Positions 14,827 through 22,512 of a stretch of DNA of 29,994 bases are shown here, in pieces (the stretch's first letter is position 1; each line of letters starts with the position of its first letter). This stretch comes from an uncultured Atopobium sp. Its GTDB lineage: Bacteria; Actinomycetota; Coriobacteriia; Coriobacteriales; Atopobiaceae. The notes under the pieces are model-generated. The model ran no database searches, was not told the DNA's origin, and worked only from the letters and a program-made list of their open reading frames with translations. Position numbers and translations under genes: made by a program. The stretch lies in the NCBI GenBank assembly GCA_938028565.1, contig CALIZS010000039.1, forward strand, positions 1 to 29,994, in the 5' to 3' direction.

Positions 14827-17079
14827 ATGGATCCAATCCACCAGCAAGAACAAGAGCACCTCTCCCACGTTTATCAAAAGCTTGTTGAGATTCGTGAGGA
14901 TTTGGACACAACACTCAATACTACGCAAAAAGATGCAGCTAGAGACCTTCGTCAGATGAGTGAAGAAATCCGCCCAGACTTTGGCGGAGCGGACGAAACC
15001 ATTGAGACCCTTGCGGCCATTGAGACGCTCAACAGCGTTATTGATACCTACAACCAATACCACGATTTTACTGTCGAGAAACTCGGTCGAGTCGAAATCC
15101 TCTTGAGGCAGCCTTACTTTGCTAAGGTCACGCTCAAAATGCGACCCGGACGTCCTTCTCGCGATGTATATATTGGTGCGGCGGGCATTACGGACAAAGA
15201 CCGTACGCCGCTTATTGTTGACTGGCGCAGCCCCGTTGCAGAGACGTATTACAACCAAGAGATGGGAACTACGTCGTACCAGGTAGACGGCAAGAAAAGA
15301 ACGGTTGAGCTGGAACTTAGACGACAGTTTGACATCACGCGCGACAAGCTGAACCTCTACTTTGACACAACGGTTGCCATTGAAGACTCTCTGCTGCTTG
15401 CCGCACTAAAGCGTCAGCACACCGAGAAGCTGCAGGCCATCACCGCAACTATCCAGCGCGAACAAAACGTTGTTGTCAGGCACGAGGATGTGCCCGTTCT
15501 ACTGGTCAACGGCATTGCAGGCTCGGGCAAAACGTCCGTTTTACTGCAGCGTATTGCGTACCTTCTCTACCAGCAGCGCACCACACTTACCGCAGATCAG
15601 GTGTACCTGTTCACTCCCAACGAGATGTTTGGTCGCTACATCAACACCGTTTTGCCTAGCATGGGCGAGCACAATCCGCAGGTATTTACCTGGGATTCTT
15701 TCCTCAAAGCTTTGGGTTTGGCTGACCACGCATCGGGCGCTCACAACAACCCCGATTCTCTTAAGAAACTTGAAGAGCAGCTTGCCACACTTGAGCTCTA
15801 CGAGGATGACTTCAAGGCCATTTCTGTTGAGGGAACCACGCTTATCAAGCCAGCTCAGGTGGCTAGTTCTGTGGCAAAGTTCTCGCAATTCCCTGTTGGC
15901 CCGCGTCTCATTGCACTTGCCAAAGACGAGCTCCACACCCGCCTGGAGCGCAGACTTGGTCAGATGGCCCACAACGACGAAATCCAAGAAGAGATGCTCT
16001 CCCTTGACGTTGAGCAGCAGCTTGAGGTCTTTGGTCGCACCATCAGCCCTTCCGACGAGGAAGAAGTTCTGGCGCGCACCCGCGAGTTCCTCAACTGGCG
16101 TTTTGCCTCTGCGCACGAGGTCATCGAGTCCGCTTCTTGGCTCCGCATCGACCGCATTGGCATGCGCATGCTCAATGCCTCAGCGCTAAGCGGCGCCGAA
16201 TGCGCTTACCTGCGTCTACTTATCACAGGCGCTGGCGAGAAAAACGTCAAGTTTGTCATGATTGACGAGGTCCAGGACTACACCGAAACGCAGCTTATGG
16301 TGCTAGGAAAGTACTTCTCGCGCGCGCACTTTTTGCTTTTGGGCGACTCTAACCAGGCAATTTGGGAAGACACCGCAACGTTTGAGCAGATTGAGAAGAT
16401 CTTTAGCGCAACACACGGCGAGGGTGCTGTTTCTACCTGCCAGCTTCTGACCAGCTACCGCTCCTCTCCCGAGATTACTGCACTGTTTACCTCGCTTTTG
16501 AGCGAAGAAGAGCGTGGCCAGACAAGCTCCGTTCAACGCGGCGGTAAAAAACCTGAGTTCTTTGAAGTGGTCGCTGACAACAAAGATACTGAGCGTGCCG
16601 AGTACCTGCAGACTATGAAGTTCCTTATTGAGCAGGCACAAGAATTTGACGGGCTGACCGCCATTGTGTGTACCGAGAAGTCTCGTGTTCGCTGGCTGGC
16701 CAAACAGCTGGAAGGGGTTTTTGCAGAGAGCGGAAACGGCACCGCAGACGGCGCGACCGATGGCGTTGCGAGCAACGGTGCGGCGCAGGTCGACGGTGCA
16801 GTACAGGCCAACGGCGCGGCGCAGGTCGAGTCACGCACCGGCGTCAAAGTGCTCACCAGCCACGATTCCCTCCCCGCGAAGGGCGTTGTTCTTCTCGACC
16901 TTGCACTAGCAAAAGGTCTTGAGTTTGATCAGGTCATTGTTGCCGATGCACAAGAGGAAGTGTATAAAGCAGACGGAATTTCTCGCCGTAGGCTCTATAC
17001 CGCGCTGTCGCGCGCGATGCATCACGTGATTGTGGTCTCTCAGGGAAAGATGACTTCGCTGCTCAGCAAATTGCTTTAA
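14827..17079 (+). CDS. helD: HelD-like UvrD/Rep-family helicase (RNA polymerase recycling)
   Basis: A 750-residue superfamily 1 ATPase. An N-terminal coiled-coil/arm region (1-65 or so) precedes the core with Walker A GIAGSGKTS (229-237), motif II IDEVQD (479-484), motif III LLGDSNQAIW (about 503-512), motif IV SYRSSPEI, motif V GLEFDQVIVADA and motif VI LYTALSRAMHH (about 722-732). The N-terminal part with VDWRSPVAETYYNQ is characteristic of HelD. In Gram-positive bacteria HelD binds RNA polymerase, releases stalled complexes, and in some actinobacteria contributes to rifampicin tolerance. The start is ATG 14827 after TAGGAG (14817-14822), which overlaps the engB stop. A low-complexity Asn/Gly/Ala/Gln/Val insert (about 634-667) with internal repeats precedes motif V. 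Confidence 0.9.
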   Translation: MDPIHQQEQEHLSHVYQKLVEIREDLDTTLNTTQKDAARDLRQMSEEIRPDFGGADETIETLAAIETLNSVIDTYNQYHDFTVEKLGRVEILLRQPYFAKVTLKMRPGRPSRDVYIGAAGITDKDRTPLIVDWRSPVAETYYNQEMGTTSYQVDGKKRTVELELRRQFDITRDKLNLYFDTTVAIEDSLLLAALKRQHTEKLQAITATIQREQNVVVRHEDVPVLLVNGIAGSGKTSVLLQRIAYLLYQQRTTLTADQVYLFTPNEMFGRYINTVLPSMGEHNPQVFTWDSFLKALGLADHASGAHNNPDSLKKLEEQLATLELYEDDFKAISVEGTTLIKPAQVASSVAKFSQFPVGPRLIALAKDELHTRLERRLGQMAHNDEIQEEMLSLDVEQQLEVFGRTISPSDEEEVLARTREFLNWRFASAHEVIESASWLRIDRIGMRMLNASALSGAECAYLRLLITGAGEKNVKFVMIDEVQDYTETQLMVLGKYFSRAHFLLLGDSNQAIWEDTATFEQIEKIFSATHGEGAVSTCQLLTSYRSSPEITALFTSLLSEEERGQTSSVQRGGKKPEFFEVVADNKDTERAEYLQTMKFLIEQAQEFDGLTAIVCTEKSRVRWLAKQLEGVFAESGNGTADGATDGVASNGAAQVDGAVQANGAAQVESRTGVKVLTSHDSLPAKGVVLLDLALAKGLEFDQVIVADAQEEVYKADGISRRRLYTALSRAMHHVIVVSQGKMTSLLSKLL
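16774..16829 (+). repeat. 36-bp in-frame repeat inside helD
   Basis: AACGGTGCGGCGCAGGTCGA (16774-16793) recurs with one change at 16810-16829, a 36-base (12-codon) period. It encodes NGAAQVD...NGAAQVE within a wider low-complexity insert. It is in frame, so length variation between strains would keep the protein intact. Confidence 0.8.
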
Positions 17080-17091
17080 AAAAAGCAATTT
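17068..17091 (+). terminator. AT-rich hairpin overlapping the helD stop
   Basis: AAATTGCTT (17068-17076) and AAGCAATTT (17083-17091) pair perfectly around a 6-base loop. The stem is weak (only two GC pairs) and the following T-run is short, so its strength is uncertain. Confidence 0.35.
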
Positions 17092-17181
17092 CTACCTGCG
17101 ATTTTTTGGAAATTTACTGATTGAAGACAGCTGGTTCGGGTAAATGCTAGTCATCAATAACATTTACCGTTGGAGGTTAGT

Positions 17182-17538
17182 ATGTCCGAAGAATTGATTC
17201 CTGGTGTCATGAAGAACATCGACGCAAAGACTGTAGTAACCCTTAAAGACCAGGTTGCATGCCTTCCTGGCCAGGTCATCAGCAAGACCCTTGCGCAAAA
17301 CGATGCCGTTAGCGTCACCCTTTTTGGTTTTGGCGCGGGCGAAGAGATTGCAAGCCACCGCGCGGGTGGCGACGCATTTGTCACCATTCTTGAGGGTCGC
17401 GCAAACATCACCATCGATGACGACGTTTACACCCTTGAAGCTGGTCAGTCTATTGTGATGCCACTTGGTCATCCACATGCACTTGAGGCTCCAGAAGAGT
17501 TCAAGATGCTGCTAGTTGTTGTGTATCCGCAGAAATAA
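17182..17538 (+). CDS. Small single-domain cupin protein
   Basis: A 118-residue cytosolic cupin-2 barrel. First cupin motif: GFGAGEEIASHRAGGDAFVTIL with H59 and E71 as likely metal ligands, although the usual HxH is reduced to a single His (HR). Second motif: PLGHPHALEA with H97 and H99. The 22-residue spacing between motifs is normal. Start ATG 17182 with GGAGG (17172-17176). Proteins of this kind are often annotated only as cupin-domain proteins; possible roles range from sugar or small-molecule binding to oxidative chemistry. No neighbouring gene points to a pathway. It sits alone between helD and eno. Confidence 0.88.
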   Translation: MSEELIPGVMKNIDAKTVVTLKDQVACLPGQVISKTLAQNDAVSVTLFGFGAGEEIASHRAGGDAFVTILEGRANITIDDDVYTLEAGQSIVMPLGHPHALEAPEEFKMLLVVVYPQK

Positions 17539-17556
17539 TTTATATATTTACCTAAC

Positions 17557-17586
17557 AATTCCGCAGAATTCTGCATAATTCCGCAG
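17557..17586. repeat. Three tandem 10-bp repeats downstream of the cupin gene
   Basis: AATTCCGCAG, AATTCTGCAT and AATTCCGCAG follow one another without gaps (17557-17566, 17567-17576, 17577-17586). The period is about one helical turn. They lie upstream of the larger 21-bp repeat array of the eno promoter region. Confidence 0.8.
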
Positions 17587-17617
17587 GTATTTTCTATTTG
17601 GCCAGATAGACAGTGCG

Positions 17618-17701
17618 TCTGCCTGGTCAAATACTGTCTCTGCCCAGCCAAATAGTATCACTGCTCGGTCAAATACTATCTCTGCCCAGCCAAATAGTAT
17701 G
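17618..17701 (+). repeat. Four tandem 21-bp repeats upstream of enolase
   Basis: Contiguous units at 17618-17638, 17639-17659, 17660-17680 and 17681-17701 share the pattern CTGC, then YYRG, then YCAAATA, then STRT. Units 1 and 3 (GGTCAAATACT) and units 2 and 4 (CAGCCAAATAGTAT) form two alternating subtypes. A diverged inverted copy lies just upstream (17596-17611 pairs with 17617-17632, 13 of 16). The 21-base period, two helical turns, would put each unit on the same face of the DNA, as expected for cooperative regulator binding. Confidence 0.85.
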
Positions 17702-17735
17702 TGTAATTACAATACACACCTCATAACAGAATGGG

Positions 17736-17741
17736 TATACT
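17736..17741 (+). promoter_or_regulatory. eno promoter -10 box
   Basis: TATACT (five of six matches) lies 50 bases before the eno start codon. The position expected for the -35 (17713-17718, TACACA) does not match, so an activator is plausible. The 21-bp repeat array ends 34 bases upstream of this box, near position -46 relative to the likely start of transcription. Confidence 0.5.
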
Positions 17742-17791
17742 AGTTATGTCTGTGCAATCGGCAAAATGTTAAACCTAAAGAAAGGTGAGCT

Positions 17792-19081
17792 ATGAGCCAG
17801 ATTTTTGATGTTCACGCACGTGAGGTCCTCGATTCCCGTGGCAATCCAACCGTTGAGGTTGAGGTTGTTCTTGATGACGGCTCCTTTGGTCGTGCAATCG
17901 TTCCTTCCGGCGCTTCTACCGGTGAGTTCGAGGCAGTAGAGCTTCGCGACGGCGACAAGAGCCGTTACCTAGGCAAGGGCGTTCTGAAGGCAGTCGAGCA
18001 CGTCAACACTGAGATCCGTGACCTCGTTATTGGTTGGGACGCAGAGGATCAGCGCGGCCTTGACCTCGCTATGATCAAGCTTGACGGCACTCCAAACAAG
18101 GGTCGCCTCGGCGCAAACGCTATTCTCGGCGTTTCTCTTGCTGTTGCTCACGCTGCAGCTGCTTCTGCTGAGCTTCCACTTTACGCTTACCTCGGTGGCG
18201 CAAATGCTCACACTCTTCCTGTTCCTATGATGAACGTCCTCAACGGTGGCGTCCACGCTGACAACAACGTTGACTTCCAGGAGTTCATGATTATGCCTGT
18301 TGGTGCTCCTGACTTCACCACCGCTCTTCGCTGGTGCGCACAGGTTTACCACACCCTCAAGGACACTCTGAAGTCCCAGGGCCTCAACACCGGCGTTGGT
18401 GACGAGGGCGGCTTTGCTCCAGACCTTAAGTCCAACGAGGAGCCACTTGAGCTTCTTGCCGAGGCTGTTAAGGCTGCTGGCTTTGAGCTTGGCAAGGACT
18501 TCCGCTTTGCTATGGACCCAGCTTCTTCTGAGTTCTATAACAAGGAGACCGGCAAGTATGACCTCAAGGGCGAGGGTCGCTCCCTTACCTCCGAGGAAAT
18601 GGTTGCTTACTACGAGGAAATGGTTGAGAAGTTCCCAATCGTCTCCATCGAGGACGGCCTTGCAGAGGAGGACTGGGACGGTTGGAAGATCCTTACCCAG
18701 CGTCTGGGCAAGAAGATCCAGCTCGTCGGCGACGACCTCTTTGTTACCAACACTCAGCGCCTGAAGAAGGGTATTGAGGTTCACGCTGGTAACTCCATCC
18801 TTATCAAGGTCAACCAGATTGGTACCCTGACCGAGTCCCTCGAGGCTATCGAGATGGCTAAGCGCGCAGGTTACACCGCAGTTGTCTCCCACCGTTCTGG
18901 TGAGACCGAGGACACCACCATTGCTGACCTTGTTGTTGCAACCAACGCTGGTCAGATCAAGACTGGTGCACCTGCTCGTACCGAGCGTGTTGCTAAGTAC
19001 AACCAGCTTCTCCGCATCGAGGATGACCTCGCTGAGGGTGCTGAGTACCTGGGCATGGACGCTTTCTACAACCTTCGCTAA
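17792..19081 (+). CDS. eno: Enolase
   Basis: A 429-residue cytosolic glycolytic enzyme interconverting 2-phosphoglycerate and phosphoenolpyruvate. The N-terminal pattern AREVLDSRGNPTVEVEV and the substrate loop SGASTGEFEAVELRD are diagnostic, as are QEFMIMPVGA, GDEGGFAPDL, the metal-binding SIEDGLAEEDWDGW, and the signature ILIKVNQIGTLTES containing the catalytic lysine, then SHRSGETEDTTIADL. Length equals the family norm. ATG 17792 follows AAAGGTG. Codon use is more restricted than in its neighbours, as expected for a highly expressed gene. It ends at a strong terminator, so it is probably a single-gene unit; pfp lies downstream with its own promoter. Confidence 0.98.
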   Translation: MSQIFDVHAREVLDSRGNPTVEVEVVLDDGSFGRAIVPSGASTGEFEAVELRDGDKSRYLGKGVLKAVEHVNTEIRDLVIGWDAEDQRGLDLAMIKLDGTPNKGRLGANAILGVSLAVAHAAAASAELPLYAYLGGANAHTLPVPMMNVLNGGVHADNNVDFQEFMIMPVGAPDFTTALRWCAQVYHTLKDTLKSQGLNTGVGDEGGFAPDLKSNEEPLELLAEAVKAAGFELGKDFRFAMDPASSEFYNKETGKYDLKGEGRSLTSEEMVAYYEEMVEKFPIVSIEDGLAEEDWDGWKILTQRLGKKIQLVGDDLFVTNTQRLKKGIEVHAGNSILIKVNQIGTLTESLEAIEMAKRAGYTAVVSHRSGETEDTTIADLVVATNAGQIKTGAPARTERVAKYNQLLRIEDDLAEGAEYLGMDAFYNLR

Positions 19082-19158
19082 ACTCGCAGGTTGTGGGCTA
19101 GACGGCGCGCGTCCGGCCCGACCGAGCTGCAACGTCGTTTAGGCTGCTAGAAACTACG

Positions 19159-19190
19159 AAGCCGCATCTCATTTGAGATGCGGCTTTTTT
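19159..19190 (+). terminator. Strong intrinsic terminator of eno
   Basis: AAGCCGCATCTC (19159-19170) pairs perfectly with GAGATGCGGCTT (19175-19186) around the loop ATTT, and is followed by an uninterrupted T-run to 19190. Confidence 0.95.
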
Positions 19191-19392
19191 GTGCGCGCGG
19201 GTGCCGCGCGGGCGCTGCGGCGCGGTACGAGCTGCCAGTACGCGGCGGACGTCGGGTGCGGCGCGGGTCCGGGTGCGAGTGCGAGTGCGGGTCTGGGAAC
19301 GACTGCGTGAACTGCGGGTTTCTCGCCGCACGCGATAACTTAGCGGGCGCATGGGTCCCGTAGGCGCATCTGCGCCTAGTTTGAAACGCCCG
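19191..19392. other. GC-rich, low-complexity intergenic tract
   Basis: After the eno terminator about 200 bases are very GC-rich, with short iterations such as GTGCGAGTGCGAGTGCGGGT near 19270-19290 and many CGCGCGG-like words. A 61-codon frame across it (19178-19363) has biased, repeat-derived composition and overlaps the terminator, so I do not call a gene. It ends abruptly at the AT-rich inverted-repeat segment. The remaining gap to pfp (19524-19793) is AT-rich, with a near-repeat AATTATGTATATCA/AATTATGCATATTA near 19575-19605, and shows no gene. Confidence 0.6.
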
Positions 19393-19523
19393 AACACACC
19401 TATGTCAGATAATCTGCTGAAAACTCGTATACATTTCGTGCAAAACGCTTATCTCATGCAGAATATCTTTATTAGATGTGTTTTTTATCCTTGTTTTTAC
19501 AGATTATCTGACTTAGATGTGTT
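19393..19523. repeat. 24-bp near-perfect inverted repeat flanking 83 AT-rich bases
   Basis: The left arm 19393-19416 and the right arm 19500-19523 match at 22 of 24 positions in inverted orientation. Each arm contains an internal palindrome, CAGATAATCTG or CAGATTATCTG. A further direct copy of the outer part, TTAGATGTGTTT, occurs at 19472-19483. No target-site duplication is obvious and no coding sequence lies between. It could be a short non-autonomous element (131 bases in all) or a pair of operator palindromes upstream of pfp. Confidence 0.8.
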
Positions 19524-19755
19524 TGCTTAACTCTGAAATTTAGGGTGATTAAATCTTTGATATATCTTCATTCATAATTATGTATATCAAATAGAAATTA
19601 TGCATATTAGTGAATTGAGCGTACGCGATTAAATTCAAATCCTATAACCAAAGCTGCTCCACAATATATTTGGGCTATTGAGTCTGGTTTTATCTGCAGT
19701 TTTTTGAGGATTTGCCGTCAGTCGATATAACAGCACCGCAGCTTCCCACCGCGGT

Positions 19756-19761
19756 TATACT
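19756..19761 (+). promoter_or_regulatory. pfp promoter -10 box
   Basis: TATACT lies 33 bases before the pfp start codon. As at eno, no acceptable -35 is found 16-18 bases upstream. The identical -10 may indicate shared regulation, but this is inference. Confidence 0.4.
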
Positions 19762-19793
19762 TGATATGTCAACTCTCAAGAATCCGAGGCGCC

Positions 19794-21101
19794 ATGAACA
19801 CCACATCAGAGCACGTAATTCGCACAATCCTGGTTGGACAGTCGGGCGGGCCGACTGCAGCAATCAATGCATCGCTTGCGGGTGTTGTTCACGCAGCTCA
19901 CGCCCAGGGTCTCCGAGTGCTCGGGATGCGCAACGGAATCCAGGGATTTCTTGAGGGCGGCGTCGTTGATCTGGTGGAAGCACTTGAACTTACATCATCT
20001 GAATCCAGATCGTCCAACCACGCATCCACAAATCCTGGCGAGAAAAACCTTCAGCTCCTAAGAAAAACGCCATCGAGCTGGCTGGGTAGCTGCCGCTTTA
20101 AACTGCCGGAGCTTGCTGACAACTCAGAATTCACAGCCATCTCCCCTATCTACCAGCAGATTGATGCGCAGCTCAAGAAATACCAGGTAGACGCCGTACT
20201 TTACGTCGGCGGCAACGATTCCATGGACACCACGGACAAGCTGTCTCGATACTTTGCCCAGATAGAAAGCCATGTTCGCGTTGCAGGCGTACCAAAAACC
20301 ATCGACAACGACCTCGAGGGCACCGATCACACCCCTGGCTTTGGCAGCGCGGCGCGATTCGTTGCGTCCGTAACCGCCGAGCTCATCCGCGACGGCGGCG
20401 TCTACAACAGCAAAAACGTCACGTTTATCGAAGCCATGGGTCGTGACGCAGGCTGGCTTACGGCGGCTGGTGCGCTGGCGCAAGATATCTGCGGAACTGC
20501 CCCGGATTTTGTCCTTCTGCCCGAGATTCCTCTAGATGAGCACGCGCTGCTTTCCGCCATTGAACAGCGACTTCGCGAGAAAAACAACGTGATTGTAGTT
20601 GTCAGCGAGGGCGTCCACCACGCGGATGGTAGTTTCCTTTTTGATGCAAAGTCCGTTGCAATTGATACGTTTGGACACCTTGCAGCTCAATCCGGAACAG
20701 CACAATACTTGTCGCAGCTAGCCAAGGATCAGCTGGGCGTAAAGTCTCGCGGTATTGAACTCAATACGCTGCAACGCTGTGCTTCGCATGCTGCTAGCAA
20801 GGTTGACTTGGATGAGGCGGAAGCGCTCGGTGCCGCAGGAGTTAAGGCTGTTCTCCAAGGTAAAACGGGCGTTATGGTTGGCGTTCACCGAACTTCAGAT
20901 TCACCTTATACAACGGAAATTCGCACGACCCCTGTCGCCGACGTTGCTAACAAGGTAAAGCTTGTACCTCGAGAAATGATTTCCAAGGACGGCTTCAATG
21001 TCACCGAAGCCACCCTAACCTACCTGCGTCCTCTTGTCGCAGGCATGGAGGAACCGATTTCCACCAACGGACTTCCCCGTTTTCTTGCGGAGTTATCGTA
21101 G
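19794..21101 (+). CDS. pfp: 6-phosphofructokinase, pyrophosphate-type
   Basis: A 435-residue phosphofructokinase-family enzyme. GQSGGPTAAINASLAGV (15-31) is the phosphate-donor loop. GGNDS (139-143) carries Asp where ATP-dependent enzymes have Gly (GGDGS), and PKTIDND (167-173) carries the Lys typical of PPi-dependent enzymes, so the phosphoryl donor is predicted to be pyrophosphate and the reaction reversible. EAMGRDAGWLTAA is the conserved MGR motif. ATG 19794 with GAGG (19786-19789) is chosen over an upstream TTG. A Ser/Asn-rich stretch (66-85, LTSSESRSSNHAST) appears to be a poorly conserved insertion and contains a GGCGAGAA octamer. It follows eno; both are glycolytic. ATP use cannot be excluded without assay. 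Confidence 0.92.
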   Translation: MNTTSEHVIRTILVGQSGGPTAAINASLAGVVHAAHAQGLRVLGMRNGIQGFLEGGVVDLVEALELTSSESRSSNHASTNPGEKNLQLLRKTPSSWLGSCRFKLPELADNSEFTAISPIYQQIDAQLKKYQVDAVLYVGGNDSMDTTDKLSRYFAQIESHVRVAGVPKTIDNDLEGTDHTPGFGSAARFVASVTAELIRDGGVYNSKNVTFIEAMGRDAGWLTAAGALAQDICGTAPDFVLLPEIPLDEHALLSAIEQRLREKNNVIVVVSEGVHHADGSFLFDAKSVAIDTFGHLAAQSGTAQYLSQLAKDQLGVKSRGIELNTLQRCASHAASKVDLDEAEALGAAGVKAVLQGKTGVMVGVHRTSDSPYTTEIRTTPVADVANKVKLVPREMISKDGFNVTEATLTYLRPLVAGMEEPISTNGLPRFLAELS

Positions 21102-21102
21102 G

Positions 21103-21195
21103 GATTTGTTGCGGGCGCGACAGTACCGTGCGGACGCGTGCGATTCGTTGCGGACGCGACAGCGCCGCGCAGACGCGAGTGATCCGTTGCGGATG
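21103..21195. repeat. 39-bp tandem repeat, 2.4 copies, GC-rich
   Basis: Copy 1 spans 21103-21141, copy 2 21142-21180, and a partial third copy starts at 21181 (GATCCGTTGCGGATG). Shared words include GTTGCGG, CGCGACAG and GACGCG. It fills the gap between the convergent pfp and murB genes. The 39-base length is a multiple of three, but no gene is evident. Confidence 0.85.
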
Positions 21196-21198
21196 GGT

Positions 21199-21214
21199 GT
21201 GAGCCGCGGCTCAC
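21199..21214. repeat. 16-bp perfect palindrome at the murB stop codon
   Basis: GTGAGCCGCGGCTCAC is self-complementary and touches the murB stop codon (21214-21216). It could act as a weak bidirectional terminator for pfp and murB, although no T-run follows on either strand. Confidence 0.5.
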
Positions 21215-22140
21215 TACTCCCCGAGGAACCTTACCTCTGGGTAAAGCTCAACATCAAACTGGCGTTTGACCTCGGCCTGAACGTGCTCGATAACCGCATG
21301 AACCTCAGCGGCAGTGGCGTTATCGTAGTTGACCACAAAACCAGCATGCTTATCGGAAACACCAGCGCCGCCAAAGCGATAACCCTTAAGGCCAGCGTCG
21401 GTAACAAGCTTGCCTACAAAGTGGCCCTCAGGACGCTTGAAAGTTGAACCAGCGGAAGGCAGCTCAAGTGGCTGCTTCTCCTCGCGAGCGCGCGTGAACT
21501 CTTCCATCTTTTCACGGATCTTCTCGCCATCTGCGCGATGAAGATTGAACGTGGCAGAAAGCACAATCATGCCTTCATCAGCGATTCTGCTGTGACGATA
21601 CCCCAGGTCAAGCTCGGATGCGTCCAGCGTAGCAAAGGTGCCGTCGGCGAGAAGAACGCGGACGGATTTGAGCACGTCAGCGATACAGCCGTCGTAAGCG
21701 CCAGCATTCATGAAGCATGCGCCGCCCACAGAACCTGGGATGCCGCACGCAAACTCCAGTCCAGAAAGGTCCAGCTCACAGGCCATCTCGGACGCCTCTT
21801 TAAGGCCAACGCCAGCCTGACAGGTCATCTCGGTATCGTCGATGCTTACGCCGGTGAGACCATCGGCAATAGCAATGATGACGCCGCGATATCCCGCATC
21901 AGAAACAAGCAGGTCAGAGCCGTAGCCAAGAATAAAATAAGGAGCTTCTGCATCTTTAACTGCATGGAGAATCTCTTTAACCTCATCGGGATCATCAGGG
22001 ATGACATAGAGATCCGCAGGTCCACCCACTTTAAAAGTGGTGTGCTCGCTCATTGGCTCGTTTACCAGGACGTTCTCTTCTCCAACAATCGAGCAAAGCT
22101 TTCCGGCCAGGCTTTGTAAGTCATAGCCACTTTCAGACAT
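21214..22140 (-). CDS. murB: UDP-N-acetylenolpyruvoylglucosamine reductase
   Basis: A 308-residue FAD-dependent cytosolic enzyme that reduces UDP-GlcNAc-enolpyruvate to UDP-MurNAc in peptidoglycan synthesis. The FAD-binding region is HTTFKVGGPADLYVIPDD, then ILGYGSDLLVSDAGYRG; LEFACGIPGSVGGACFMNAGAY is the family hallmark. YRHSR, the catalytic serine region PSAGSTFKRP, and the terminal EVRFLGE complete the set. The GSN motif found in many homologues is GSD here. ATG 22140 is supported by AAGGAG (22149-22154). It is transcribed alone, convergent with pfp and divergent from the riboflavin-transport operon. Confidence 0.96.
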   Translation of the reverse strand: MSESGYDLQSLAGKLCSIVGEENVLVNEPMSEHTTFKVGGPADLYVIPDDPDEVKEILHAVKDAEAPYFILGYGSDLLVSDAGYRGVIIAIADGLTGVSIDDTEMTCQAGVGLKEASEMACELDLSGLEFACGIPGSVGGACFMNAGAYDGCIADVLKSVRVLLADGTFATLDASELDLGYRHSRIADEGMIVLSATFNLHRADGEKIREKMEEFTRAREEKQPLELPSAGSTFKRPEGHFVGKLVTDAGLKGYRFGGAGVSDKHAGFVVNYDNATAAEVHAVIEHVQAEVKRQFDVELYPEVRFLGE

Positions 22141-22346
22141 GTAACACGCTCCTTAGTAAGTTACTTTTTATAGTTTATCGCAAGCGAGAAAAACGTGGAG
22201 TCGAGGAAGATAAACGCCTAATGTCGCAAAATGTTTTTAGGTTTCTATCGGGTTATTTTGGGCTTATCTCTCATCTCTATCGTATAAATGTCCATCCTGT
22301 TTTACGTGTTATCAGCTGTTAACTCTGCTATAGTACTTATCGATAT

Positions 22347-22502
22347 GTTTCAGAAATGGTTGCAATTACCTACTGGTGGTAAGGTGGCCGAACGTCAGGG
22401 TTTGTAACAACCCAGTTCAAAGAGCCATCAAGTCCGCGACCCGCAAAGGCGGTTAACCTGGTTAAAGTCCAGGACCAACGGTACAGTCCGGATGTCAGAA
22501 AC
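22347..22502 (+). promoter_or_regulatory. FMN riboswitch (RFN element) controlling ribU-ecfA-ecfT
   Basis: The conserved RFN blocks are present in order: TTGCAATTACCTACTGGTGG (P2 and junction), a GGGTT/AACCC hairpin, AGTCCGCGAC (22431-22440), CCTGGTTAAAGTCCAGG hairpin, and CCAACGGTACAGTCCGGATG (22475-22494). The closing helix P1 is GTTTC (22347-22351) with GAAAC (22498-22502). The riboswitch directly abuts the ribU Shine-Dalgarno GGAG (22503-22506), and there is no T-tailed terminator, so translational control is the likely mode: FMN-bound RNA would hide the start region. A possible -10, TATAGT (22329-22334), lies just upstream, with no clear -35. Confidence 0.95.
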
Positions 22503-22512
22503 GGAGACTTTT

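Noticed and set aside
17618..17701. Possible CRISPR array
   Set aside because: The 21-bp units are contiguous with no spacers between them, and there are no cas genes.
17969..19132. 387-codon minus-strand open frame
   Set aside because: Antisense shadow of enolase, created by its restricted codon use.
19178..19363. 61-codon Cys/Gly/Arg-rich open frame
   Set aside because: It begins within the eno terminator and is made of short GC-rich iterations.
22492..22512. Upstream in-frame ATG for ribU
   Set aside because: It is part of the conserved GGATG of the FMN riboswitch and has no ribosome-binding site; ATG 22513 has GGAG at good spacing.
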